A stretch of DNA of 64,000 nt, taken from Ziziphus jujuba. Its lineage: Eukaryota > Streptophyta > Magnoliopsida > Rosales > Rhamnaceae. Position 1 is the stretch's first letter. Every line of letters starts with the position of its first letter. Positions 41,496 to 53,540 of the stretch are shown one piece after another. The stretch is from NCBI RefSeq assembly GCF_031755915.1, contig NC_083387.1, positions 6,166,501 through 6,230,500 of the forward strand. Direction: 5' to 3'. The notes below the pieces were generated by a model, which saw only the letters and a program-made list of their open reading frames with translations, was not told where the DNA came from and ran no database searches. Both the position numbers and the translations under genes were made by a program.

Positions 41496-43579
41496 TTTTC
41501 TCATTTAATTTGGAGAATAACCTGATTCTGATGCTGGTTTTGTTATAGGAATGGTTTTTGTTACCGAATTTTTATAACTCTTCTAGTTTGGAAATCATTT
41601 CCGAAATGTTTATTTTTTAAAATTCTCTCAAGTTTTCTAAAACTCTGATTTGGGACTTCTGAGTCACGAGTCCACATCAATGGATTCACAACAAGCACCA
41701 AATTAATGGTAGAAAACTCGTCTTTTCATATGGGATATTTTATTTTCATTTTTAAGTTTAATAGGCACCCTCTTTGGTGCACCTCGACCACTCGTTTTTT
41801 GGACCGTTTTAATTAAGGATGCATTTGACTATATCTACATGGTAAATTTAGAAGCTGTAGAGCCTTTACCCCTTTTATATATTTATATGCTTGTAATTAT
41901 CATAAAATATATTAATTTAAAATGCGAGACGAATACAATGAAATATTATTTGAGTTTTCAACTTATTTAACAAATATTTAATCTAAAGCAATACTTTCAA
42001 TAATCCAAATCAACTCTCAATTTAATATTTATTATAGCAATATTAATAAATTCTAACTAAACCATCTAAATTAGCTAATAATATCATCAACATCATTTTA
42101 CCATTTTCCGATATCATCAATCAAATTATTAAACCCAACTCAAATGATTAACAAATGAAAAAAAAAAAATCACTATCTTAATGTGAAACTAATTTAATTT
42201 TTTAGAAATGGATAGAAAGCCATGGTCCTCATATTTCGTTTCTTTTACTTTTTCCTTTTTTTTTTTTTTTTAAAAAAAGTCAAATTAAACTTTTTTTCTT
42301 AAAAAAAAAAAAGAATAAATAAATAAAGATCCAAGCTAATCTATGCTTTTAATCTCCACTCTCTCCTGTCTTTCTCTGTCTTATTTCTTTCTTTCTCTTA
42401 CTCTCTATTTTTATTTTTTTTTATTGCTCCTTTTTTTTTTTTTTTTTTTATATGAAGGACTACTAAATTGCCTGTTTAAGAAATTATTTTGCATTTTTTT
42501 GTTATGGTATATGGTATGTTAATAATAAATATTTTTGAAAATTTTCGGCTCCGTGTCTTAAGGGAGTTCCATAGTCTCATTTTTCAGCCTATTGAAATGG
42601 ATTGATGAAATGGAAAATGAACATCTTCTAAACATGAACCATAAGTGATAAGCCATTTTGTCTATGTCCATCAGTTTCTATTACAGAAGTGACACCAGGT
42701 TCCACCCCCCTTTGGATAAAAAATGACCATTAATTTTGTTTGGTTCATGGAACTGCACGCTTCTTGACGTTCCCGAACAAGCAAATTTATGCATATCATA
42801 CCAGATTTGATGGATGTTTACTTTTTCTTCTTTCCCTCTCTCTTGTCATAGCGTTGGGATAGTGACACTGTCGGTCTATGATTTTTTTAGTCAAAACAGG
42901 CTGCAATTTGGAAGCTCAACCATACCAAATTCACTAACCCTGTGGTCTGTTTTCCATCTTTAGAGGAAAACAAATCCTATTTTCCAATTGTGGACAAGCA
43001 ATCTTCTCCTTGACATAAAAATGCATGTTATAAATTTGAGATTAAAATCTTAATTTTGTAACTTAAAAAAACTAAAATGGGGTGACACCCCAAATTCATA
43101 TTGTACATTTTGGTAAATAATTTACATTGTACTTACATAACCTCTATTTAATCATGAATACTGGCTTAGAGATTAGAGGCAAAACATATCTCTATTCTAA
43201 TGATGAAGAATTCTAATGATGAAGAGTTGACAGGATTGGATTTGGCTATTAAGGATGGGTGAGAATGTCAGAGCCTATTTGGTAATGTTTTCTAATCCAT
43301 TTTCATGAATCAATTTTGTAAAATGAAAATGTTAAAATGCATTCATCAACTATTTTTGATTATTATTTAATTTGTTGTTTTGCAAAATGATAAGAAACAG
43401 AGTCCTTAAAACTCCATTGCAAAAAGGAAAATCTTTCTCTTTCACATTGTGGTTAATTTTGATATCTTAAAGCTATAAATAAAGAATGCTATCATAAATT
43501 ATATTCATAAATTACAATCGTTATTTGGTCACTGTTTCTCTACAAAACAGTAGGGAGAAAAGTTAATGAAAATATGCGA

Positions 43580-43615
<36 letters not shown>

Positions 43616-43850
43616 GTTGTGGAATTTTTCGTGCAATAAAACAGAAAAATCACAAAAGTCGGTTGGTTTGAAGTAAAACTAAATTATTTGTCTACCCTAT
43701 TATGTAATTAAGACCCAACCCTATATCAAGTTCTATTTTTATTATGTTTCTGCTTCCTCAAATGAACAAAATGGGACTATACTCTTTAGTGGATTACAGA
43801 GACAACATTAAAGAAGCCATTTTTATTGGTCATTTTTATTTTTATTTTTT
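40771..43850. repeat. Tandem duplication, unit 2 (~3.1 kb)
   Basis: This is a head-to-tail copy of unit 1, shorter through several deletions, the largest matching about 39.83-40.3 kb of unit 1. It begins with the last ~27 codons of the small gene, without any start. The end matches 40.7 kb (TGCTTCCTCAAATGAACAAA). (TA)n tracts at 41461-41493 and 43581-43612 match those of unit 1 in place but not in length. Confidence 0.88.
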
Positions 43851-44483
43851 GATAAATCATTTTTATCGACCTTTATTTCTGAGCAAGTACCTGTTTGGAA
43901 ATTTCGAGTGTAGTACTTAAAATGTATGCTTTTCAAGAGGTCGAATGCCATGAAATGGTTGTTCAAAATGGTACCTAGTAAAGAAGTAATTTTTGACGGA
44001 CTTCTAAAATTTTAAGGTTATTTTTCTTTTATTTTTTAATCTTTTGCAACTGTAGAATGGATGCAGAGTGGTTGGATAATTAATCGATTACTTCCACTCT
44101 GTTGTTAGTCAATTAAAAATCTATTAATTTTTAAAAATTAATAAATTAATATTTTTTTATTAAATTTATTTACCAAATAATATATATTAATACGTTATTA
44201 ATTAACATATTCATATAATATAAATAAATATGAATAAATAAACTTTTTAAAAAAATAAATAAATTAAATATTATTATTTTATTAACCATGTTATTTCATC
44301 GATAAATTTGATAAATGTTTTAATAATTTTAAATTTATTGTTTTTTTTTCTTTGTTTTTATCTGTGCCATTGATACACGCGTCCTATGAGTGCCAGTCAT
44401 TGGGCCTTGAAACAGCAATGAGCCCAGATTATGTCAAGCGCGAAGAAGAAGTAAATTGGGTACTTGGGCTTTCGATGTCCTCT
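43851..44483. other. AT-rich spacer left of the MULE
   Basis: Nothing gene-like is seen. It ends with the left copy of the transposon target duplication. Confidence 0.6.
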
Positions 44484-44493
44484 TTCCTTAAAA
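44484..44493. repeat. MULE target-site duplication, left copy
   Basis: TTCCTTAAAA directly precedes the GGGTTTTT terminus. The identical 10 bases directly follow the other terminus at 54260-54269. Mutator-like elements make 8-11 bp duplications. Confidence 0.9.
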
Positions 44494-44604
44494 GGGTTTT
44501 TGTCAAAAATAACCACCGTATAAAAGTACACTTGAAAAATAGCAAAAAAATTTTTTTTTTTAAAATATAGCCAACTTTTTACTTATTTGGACGAAGATAC
44601 CCTT
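44494..44604 (+). repeat. MULE left terminal inverted repeat
   Basis: Runs from GGGTTTTTGTC through GAAAAATAGCAAAAA and a poly-T/A tract to ATAGCCAACTTTTT and GATACCCTT. It aligns along its length with the inverse complement of 54160-54259, with roughly three quarters of positions the same by eye. Confidence 0.88.
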
Positions 44605-45047
44605 AATGAAGATTTTGTTTTTTTTTTGTTTTTTTTTTTTTTCTCTATCAAAAAGCATGTTTTTCTTTTGTTTTGTTTTATGGTTTTTGGTTGCTTCTTA
44701 CTTTCCCTTTCGAAGCTTTCCCTTTCAACAGCTTTCCCTTTCAACAGCTAGGGTTTCTTTGCATACTTCGGATCACCTTAAACCTTATTCTTTCTGTGTA
44801 TTTGGCTTTTCACCCCAGTTTAGTGCTTGCATATATCCTTTCATGTGATGCTTGAAGTTTGCATCATGGTGAAAAATTTCTAGACTCAGTTTCTCAGCGT
44901 TCTTTGTTGCTGTTTTTTTCTGCAATTAAATGTTTTAACTAATATTGAAGTCTCTGCAGGGGAAAATCTTAGGTGTAGTATTAAAGTGTTAACAACTTAA
45001 ACATCTAACTCTATCTTTCTCTTTCTCTTTGATATCTTATGATTCAG

Positions 45048-45163
45048 GCATTATCTCCTTGACTTGATGAGAGTCACTCCTCGTGATGCAAACTACATTG
45101 GACCTGGGTCTCGATTTTGTATCTTGAGACCAGAATTAATTACAGCTTTTTGCCAGGTAAAAT

Positions 45164-45195
<32 letters not shown>

Positions 45196-45347
45196 TCTCT
45201 ATTTGGATTAGATCAGTATGTACATTTACGATGTAAATTTTACAATTGGAGAAGGCCAAAGCTACAGAGAGATCCAAAACTAAGTCCACGTCTCAAGGAG
45301 ATGCTCATATTGCCAGTAATTCTCCAAATGTTGATGGTGAAATACAG
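45048..45347 (+). pseudogene. Captured exon fragments of a CLU/FRIENDLY-type host gene
   Basis: Inside the transposon, 45048-45156 encodes HYLLDLMRVTPRDANY, then GPGSRFCILRPEL and ITAFCQ, the hallmark of the clustered-mitochondria protein (CLU, FRIENDLY in Arabidopsis). After an intron with GT-AG borders, 45252-45347 encodes KAKATERSKTKSTSQGD, continuing to DGEIQ, which fits the variable stretch after FCQ in that family. The two pieces are in frame with each other. The remaining ~1300 residues of a CLU protein are absent, so this is a transduplicated fragment, not a gene. CLU proteins control mitochondrial distribution. Confidence 0.82.
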
Positions 45348-46513
45348 GTGAGTACAAGGCAAATTCAATTACAGCTATGATGATGTAAATTGTGTTATTT
45401 TTTAATTACTTTTTGCACCCGTATGTGATCTCTGTAGATACTCTATATGGATGGTTGGATTTAAGTTTTTCCTTGTGCTCAAAATGACCCACCGGTAACC
45501 TCAATTGCATGCTTAAAGCATTTGTTGCAACATGACTAGGGAATAGTTATGATGTGTGCTTCTCTTTATACCTCAAGTTCTATTGTCTTGCATTTCAACA
45601 TAATACTCTGTCCTTGGTCTAATCACTAATTGGATAGAAATTTTTATTTTTTATGCATCACCTATAGCATGAGTACAACCAAAATAGTTGTAGGCTTGCA
45701 GTAACAATTATCTTCAGTTATTGGGGCAAAAGTTACAGTTTTCCATTGTTTGAAATTTGTTCTTTGTGAATTAGCATTATTCTTCCTAATATTCACCATT
45801 GTGGACATTTAATCTTTGTATTGTTCTCTTCGTCCTGCTGTAAGGATGCCTATTGAACTGATTCCTTTTGCATGTGTATACTCCTTGTTCATTTTGTATG
45901 TTCAGAAACATGAAAAGGCAAATAATTTCTCGTTGCTGATTCCTTAGTTTTGTTATTTTTAATTTTATTTATTGTTATTATTTTTTTATTTACTAGTAGA
46001 TTTCTGTCAATTGTTTGTTATTCTTATTTTTCTTTCTTGCAAGGCTATTGATTCACTTGTATCTAGGCTGCATTATTGTGATACTGATAGGTCATATTTA
46101 GGCAACCAGAACAGAGATTTTAACTGGAGTGTTAGTTGTTTTTCTTGGTGTTCATGTTGAGATCTGGCTTATGACTGGTTAGACATAACTAATTGTATGG
46201 ATTATATTTGTTTAAAAGGGTTTATGCTTCTTGTGGTTTTTTTCTGTTGGTGGAAAATTTCCAAATTTCTCATATGCTCTTGTTCATATGCACATCTTAC
46301 ACATATAATATGCTAAATTTGATTGCTGCATGGTTACTAATATTGTGAAGTTGTGTTTTTGTTTGAATATAATGGGAGGTTTGAATGTGAAACCATAATA
46401 TATCTATAGGTTATCTTTACGAAGCAATGTATAATGTACACTACTAATGTATAATGTATTATGCGCTGGTTTGAAAATCCCGTTAGGTGTATGTTATTTT
46501 GGTTCTGGAAAAT

Positions 46514-46800
46514 TTTCCACCCCGAGGAAAATATTTTCTCTTTTTTTCCTCCTGGTGGGAATTTTTTTACTTCTAGAGGAAAAAATTTCCTCCAGGCGGA
46601 AAATGTTTTCCTCCTGGAGGAAATTTTTTCCGCCAGGCGAATTTCCTCCAGGAGGAAAACATTTTCCTCCTGGATGAAATTTTTTCCTCCAGGCGGAAAA
46701 CCTTTTCCTCCTGGAGGAAATGTTTTCCTCCAGGCGGAAAACCTTTTCCTCCAGGCGGAAAATTTTTTCCTCCAGGCGGAAAAATTGTCCTTCAGGCTTT
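46514..46800. repeat. GGMGGAAA motif array 1, upstream of the Ulp1 gene
   Basis: About 14 near-palindromic units of the form TTTTCCTCCAGGCGGAAAA, spaced about 19-22 bp, end some 65 bp before the Ulp1 start codon. Long open frames on both strands here (for example minus 46337-46915) are artefacts of the repeat. Confidence 0.92.
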
Positions 46801-46863
46801 TCTCGTGTCGGAAAAAACGTTTCCTCCATCTGTTATGTTTTGTTGTATTTGATTTGCAGATAA

Positions 46864-49800
46864 ATGGATTCAGATTACCAACGAAGGTTTTGGGACTCGG
46901 AGATATCGAGGGCAAAGGTTAATTGTAGATCGAACTTCTGGAAAGCCGTGTCGGATATTAAGTTCAAACTGACTCCAGCCCAAATAAAGAAGTTTGAGGA
47001 TAGCTGTTTTGGCCACTTTTTGAAGGCCAGCGAGATACAATTTAGTGGCCACATCGTCAACAGCATGCTGTATAGGCAATGTGTTTGCGACGACAAGGAC
47101 TCTATGGTATTCAATTTTGGAGGGCGTGGTACTAGATTTACACAGAGGGACTTCACCATAATTACAGGTCTACGGTTTGGTTACGAACCCAATAGGCAGG
47201 TTAACATCTCTACTCGTATTAGTGACACGTATTTTGGCGGAAAGCGAAAGGTCACTAATTCGGAGATAACCGAAGCTTTCCTGACTGCACAGTGTCAAGA
47301 CAATAATGAAGCCGACGATGATAGATTGAAGTTGGCTTTATTATATTTCCTAGAGACGGTTCTTCTAGGCAAAGAAAGCATGGCCACCGCACCTCATAAT
47401 CACTTGGAGATGGTGGACGATTTAGAGTACTTCAATAACTTTCCATGGGGTACTTTATCGTATACTACCACCATTAGATCGTTGAAGAGTGCTTTTGAGC
47501 ATAGAGAGTCCATCGCTTTAAACAAGTCAAAGAGTTATAGTCTTTGTGGGTTTCCTTTGGCTTTCATGGTAAGTTTGTTACACTATTATTTAAAGTTTGT
47601 TACACTTGTATGTATGGTGTATATTTCGTTACTTATTGATTACTAATTAATTGTTTGACAGATTTGGGGTTTTGAGACAATTCCTTCGTTGGGTCAAGCA
47701 TTCGGAAAGAAGTTGCCGGACATGGCATTCCCTCGAATTCTTAATTGGCATTTTTCACAAGTGCCAAGATTTGAGAAGGCCACTGAACTCTTCGATCATC
47801 GTGATGTAAGTCTATGAGTTCTTCCACTTATATGTACAAATATATATATATATATATACATTCCAACATAATAATATTATTTATACACTTTTGCAGTATT
47901 TGTATGAATATTAGTATTACTTGCTAATCACTTGATTATAATCCCTTTTGTCTTTTGTAGTATCCCGTTCATGGCTTAATGAATGTGACTGAAGTTGAGC
48001 ATGCATATATCGGCAACTTGGCATTGGATGTACATCATGACAGTACTCCATACAATGTTGCACCTGCTGTTCGAGACAAGCCACCACAGGCAAGTCATGA
48101 TGAAAAAGATGAAGGTATTCCACTTACAAGAAGTGGAATAAGTAAGAAACGGAAAGAGGCGTCTGTGGAAATTATGGGAAAAGGAGGGAGGCGGCGAATG
48201 GGACATAAGCCGACAGACCAGCCTTCTTCATCGACTGCAGGAGTTGCTGCTCATGTTCATGTTGAACCAATGACTCCATCCCAACCTCCAACGACTCCAT
48301 CCCAACCTCAAACGACTCCATCCCATGATGAGGTTTGAATAAATTGTATGAATGTTTATCTTTTTTTCATTATTGCAAGTATTAATAATTATTATTTCTT
48401 TTAGGTACCTTTGAGAGAGAGATTAACAATCCTTGAAGGCGAAGTGGCTAGTGTACGGCAAGACGTTAAGGATTTACGAATTGCCATGCTTAGAGAGTTT
48501 GCAAGTTTGGACACCAAGCTTGATACGTTAATGAAGCACCAAGGAGTGGGAGTTAGTGCTGACGGATTGGGAGATGGGATGGACGGTCAAGGGGATGAAA
48601 ATAAAGGAGAGTATGGTCCCGATGCGACCCCCGTTGATAGACAGTCACAGCCATATGTTGACGACCTTGCAGGACCAAGTGTTACGATTATTGAGAAAGT
48701 GTCTCCATCAAAGTTTCCTGCCGGGAGACGTGCAAGAAAGGTAGCAGCTGCTAAGCAAAACATAGATATTGGGAGGAGGGATAGGAAGGCGGCAGCAGCT
48801 ATTACAACTCCTTATAGTGTCGGAGGCTTGCGGAAAAAACTACAGCGCACTTTACCTGGTGCATCTTCTACTTTGAAGTTCGACCCATACAAACCAGTAC
48901 CTACGCGACTTGTAAAAAATTTTGACAAATTTATGAAGTCTGGTTGGGCATCAAAGGTTGATATGGACATTTTGACTGCGGGTAAAGACTTTTTCCAGTT
49001 GCTTATAAACAGTGAGAAGTGGCTGAATCACGATGTAAGTATCAAGATTTTTATTTTATAATTTGATAAATTCCATAGATAGTTGTTCAACTGCATGGAT
49101 GTAATTTAAAATTAACTCGTCTTTCAATGCAGCATATGGAAGTCCTGCCTTACCTATTTCGTGTACGTGCCAATCAATTTCCTGATATTTTTGATCCTAG
49201 TTTTGAGGTGCTAGATGGAGGATTTTGGGTAAGTAACGGCCAGGTGTCCTATATGTGGCTATTGTGATTTTAGATAACTAATAAATTATTTTGTTGTAGG
49301 TATACATTGAGCAATGTCATGGAAAGTTCATCGACAATCCATCTAAGTTCCAATTCTCATACGCAATGCAAGAATATGTGCTGGGGATTCGAATGAAGGA
49401 GTCCAAGCCATGGAAATACGTAAATCATGTAATATATACATGTCCAAATTGTGTAATGTTAACTATTCATTTATTCATGTGCCTTCCTTTATTTATTGTG
49501 CTAACTGAAATTCTGTAATGTATTGACAGTTGTTGATTCCACTAAACAAGCGCAACATACATTGGGTGGTAGGGCACGTGGACTTAAAAGAGCGTCGCAT
49601 GACTGTATATGATTCAGATAAGGCTGGTAACCGATACAAGGGACAAATTTATTTCCAGAAATTATGCATAATGTTACCATATTTACTGCGGTCTGCATCC
49701 TTTTATGAGCAGCGGCCGGATCTTGTAGACTCCGTTGACGAGTTTACATGTGAATTGGCACAAAATACCCCTCAGCAAAGTAACGGGTAAAACCTCTTAA

Positions 49801-50027
49801 TACTTACATGATAGTTGAATAAATATTAACTATTGAATATGGTTCTAATAATACTAATATATGTTATAATAATTGTTTGTTTTTGTAGTGGTGACTGTGG
49901 CATATTTACACTCAAGACCATCGAATTCTTACATGCTAGATTACCATTGACATTCACACAAGATAACATGGAGTTCTTTAGGAAGAAGTATGCATATGAG
50001 GTTTACAACAAAGAACTTAGCATATGA
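46864..50027 (+). CDS. DUF1985-Ulp1 (C48) cysteine peptidase gene of the MULE
   Basis: Eight exons: 46864-47568, 47662-47805, 47961-48332, 48405-49034, 49133-49228, 49300-49419, 49530-49786 and 49889-50027. They join in frame to 820 residues. The N-terminal ~235 residues (from FGGRGTRFTQRDFTIITGL to SYSLCGFPLAFM) are a DUF1985-type domain. A variable Pro/Ser/Thr-rich middle includes a short heptad-like stretch (LTILEGEVASVRQDVKDLRI). The C-terminus is a C48 peptidase with His in NIHWVVGHVDL, Asp in VYDSD, Gln in PQQSNG and Cys in GGDCGIF, so the catalytic set is complete. The family removes SUMO-like modifiers. In MULEs its role in transposition is unknown. The gene appears intact, unlike the transposase. 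Confidence 0.87.
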
Positions 50028-50267
50028 GCTGCGTGGTGATGCTTTTTTCTTTCATTTTTTCATGTTTATAGATGCATATTATTTATTATATTTGACTTTT
50101 AATTGTAAATATAATGGTGGCTTATAATGTTCATTTAACAAAGATAACAATGTGGTATTGATGTAATGATAAGTAATTGACCTTATAGGAAATGTGCCAT
50201 GTTTATTTATTAGAATTCCGTTATGCACAAACGCCTTAAGAGCTCAATTTCAAATTTTAAAAAATTT

Positions 50268-50475
50268 TCCGCTTGTCGGAAATATTTCCTATAGGCCGAA
50301 AAATTTTCCTACTGGAGGAAAAATGGAGGAAAAACATTCCTCCAGTCGGAAATCCCATATGAAGAAAAATTGAAGCCTCTTGATAAATTTCCGCCAGGTG
50401 GAAAAATTTTCCTCCAAGCGGAAATAGTTTTCCTCCTGTTGGAAAACATTTCCTCCAAGCGGAAATCGTTGAATA
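50268..50475. repeat. GGMGGAAA motif array 2, between the convergent MULE genes
   Basis: A looser array with units such as TTTTCCTACTGGAGGAAAA and AAGCGGAAA, some 240 bp after the peptidase stop. Units are more diverged and irregular than in arrays 1 and 3. Confidence 0.85.
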
Positions 50476-50839
50476 ATTTTTACTCCTATTAGAAACTAAT
50501 TTCATTCACTTGGAAAATCAATTTCTAATAGATTATATAAGTTAATAGTAGGGTAAAAAAAATTGGGAGTGGAGACAAATATTATATAAGATGAAGATGG
50601 AATTAACAAAAAATGTAGTGACATTTAAAATCAATAACCATTTTAAATAAAAATAAAATTGATATATGTTTGTTTTTATTTTCAAAATCATTTGGACATT
50701 TCATAAAATGATATGTAAACTAAAGATTGAAAATCAATTCCAGAAAGCATCTTTTCATTTAGGATTAAATTCAAAAAAAAAAAAAAGATATGAAATAATT
50801 ATCAAAACATATTAAACCATAACACTAAATTAAAACTTT

Positions 50840-53407
50840 CTAATTCGAAGCATAAGACAATGGATTCGTACATCTCTGCCTATAATGTCCAACACCACCG
50901 CATCGGCTACATCTACGTCCAATAACATCTTCACCTTCGGATGGTATGCGTTGCATCCTCGGTCTACCGGCTCGCCTACGTGTCCATCTTGGTGGAAGAA
51001 CAATGCGACTTGCCACGTCATCCGGGACATGCCACTGTTTTTCATCTAACAAAGGATAAATGGACTCAGCATAAGCTGCACGATATGCATCCGCGGTGTA
51101 GTAATGAGAACACATGCCATAAGGAGCAATTTTTCGGTCTCTGCAAGCGGCAATACAATGATCACAAGGATATTGATCAAGATCGAAGACTTTGCATGAG
51201 CATGTTTTTTATTGGAGATTAACTGTACCCCTCAAACTCCCACCTTCCACAAGAAATTCATGCATATTAATGGCTTTCACACGTAGTTCGATGGACTCCA
51301 AATTTCGTAGTGTGAGTTGCTCTTCCATATGGTCAGTCACAGGCTTTGTCAATTTTGCACCTGCAGTACGTCGCTCATAAAACCACCTTTGCAGTAAATC
51401 CCGTATGTGCTCTATTAATGCTACTATTGGCATCTCTCTAGCATCTAGCAGAATGCCATTCAAGCTTTCTGCAATATTGGTGGTCATGATAGTGTACCTT
51501 CTACATGGACAAAGAGAACGTGCCCACCTTGTAGGGTCACATGATCGAATGTACTGGGCAGCCCTACTGTTTTTTGCCTCAATTTGCCCCATATAAAACT
51601 CAAAATCTTCAACCAAATATGCACTAGCTGCGAGCATGAAACATTGTATTATTGATTCATCTTTCGCATGTCCATTTGCTTTAATATTTCTGCTTATATG
51701 GTACGTGCACAACGCATGGTATGCATTGGGAAAAACTTTGTGTAATGCCCTTTCAATAGCGGGGTGTCTATCACTCACAAACACCAAATCTGGAAAATCT
51801 CCGATGGCATCCTTCAGGTTTTGGAAAAACCATGTATATGCTTGCTCGTTCTCTCCATCTCCAATGCCGAAAGCCAAAGGATATATTTGCTTATTGCCAT
51901 CCATGCCCGATGCAATATACATGTACCCTTTGTATTTCCCTTTCAATGTAGTTGCATCAACAGCCAATACGGGTCTTATGTGGGATTTAAATCCCCTAAT
52001 GCTTGCTCCAATCGCCATAAAGAAATATACAAAATTGTTATTATCGTCTGTTTTGATACGTGTAACAGTCCCAGGGTTCTTCGACACTAACTCAAAACAG
52101 TAGGCAGGTAACTTAGCAAAATTCTCCTCTGGAGATCCCCTAACACTGTTAAGTGCATACTCTTTACCTCTCCATGCTTTGTTGTAGCTTATATTCACCC
52201 CATATTTCTGCAAAAAATCATGTTGAATTTCTTTGGGTTTGTAAACACGTGCAATACCTTCATATTTAGATTTGATACATTGCCCGATAACCCGGCTACT
52301 GGCTTGCTTGTGTTCTCGATGCACGATATCTAACGAGCAACTGTGTACATTATCAAAAATTCTCACAACAAATATTTCTCCATTTTTAAATGTGGTTGCA
52401 CGTAGTCGCCATTTACAAGTATTTTCCAAGCATACAACCTCATACCGTTGTGTAGTTGATCGTGTCACCTTGAACTCCTTATTTTCTCGCATGCAATAGA
52501 TACTCAGTTTATTCTGTAGGTCACGTTTGTTGCGAAATAATTGTCCAACTACTATGCTCTCACAGCCAGTGAACTTTGACGAAAATATGGCCATAGAACC
52601 ACTTCTGTTGCTCGATGATATGTGGTCATTTGTAGCACGATGAACCCTAACATCATCAACTCCTTCATTGTTCATTTCAGGATGCATATCATTATCATTA
52701 TCCGGTAACTCATGATCAAAATCTACATCATTATGACCAACATCATCCCCTGCTGCATTGTAATTCTCATCATGATCAATATGATGCAACTGCTCATACT
52801 CCTCGTCGTTAGGAAACCGTTCAGCATAGTCACCTCCAACATCAACTCCTTCATGAATGTTAAATGATGTCCAGGCCCCCCCACGAACATCAACTTGATC
52901 TCTAAACTGAGTTTCTTGAACCATAATTTCCTGAGATATAGCCTGAATTGGTTCAGTACCGGAAGCTTGTGATAGACGACCGCCAATTGGAGGACAAGAA
53001 AAAGAATGAAGATTACTCCCACTATCCGAAGCAAATGCTGTTTGATGAACATTTCTACATACATGTTCAACTTTTGAAATCACCTCAACATACAATGGAG
53101 GCCGCATCATTGTCATCCCTCCATTCCTCACTTCTTGAAGAAAGCATTTCACATCCCTATCACATCGTATTTCTGTAGGATCCAACTTTTCTGCACATCG
53201 TCCATATATCCATTTTAGCTTTAGCAAATATTCATTTCGATCTATCTCAATACAATTGAAAATCTCATCCTCTAACTCTGATTTTGTGCATCTCTTGCCG
53301 ACGGAAACCATTACATTTTTACCATTTCGATATTCCCAATCACCACTATCATTTTGTACCAATGTTCCATTGTATAAAACCGCAATTACAATGTCATCAT
53401 CTTCCAT
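50840..53407 (-). pseudogene. MuDR-type MULE transposase with one in-frame stop
   Basis: A single-exon minus-strand frame from ATG 53407 reads 732 codons to TAA 51204-51206, then continues in the same frame without another stop to 50840. An N-terminal acidic region is followed by a MuDR DNA-binding domain (~residues 270-400) and the MULE DDE domain: Asp in VDATTLKGKYKG (~480), Asp in SDRHPAIERA (~544), Glu expected in FEFYMGQIEAKN. The TAA follows GTVNLQ and comes just before KTCSCKVFDLDQYPCDHC, the SWIM zinc finger, and the CSRCGGVGHYRQRC zinc knuckle. A sense codon (Lys or similar) is expected there. As read, the protein loses the SWIM and knuckle, so the element is probably not autonomous unless the stop is suppressed. 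Confidence 0.88.
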
Positions 53408-53540
53408 TTGACTACAAAATTAAATGAATAACGTTAAACTAAATCAATAAATATATAAAATTTTGAATAATATTAAACAAACATATTAACTGTATTAAAA
53501 AAGTTGATTCTGTTTTTTTTTTCGGGCCAAATATAGCTTT

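Noticed and set aside
44606..44848. 80-residue plus frame rich in Phe near the MULE left end
   Set aside because: Low-complexity poly-T-derived start. It looks like leader sequence, and no protein family fits.
46337..46915. 192-residue minus-strand frame, and 153- and 76-residue plus-strand frames
   Set aside because: They run across the GGMGGAAA array and encode repetitive SAWRKK or FPPGGK strings in several frames at once. This is a property of the repeat, not coding.
51636..52103. 155-residue plus-strand frame
   Set aside because: Antisense to the conserved DDE domain of the transposase; a shadow frame.
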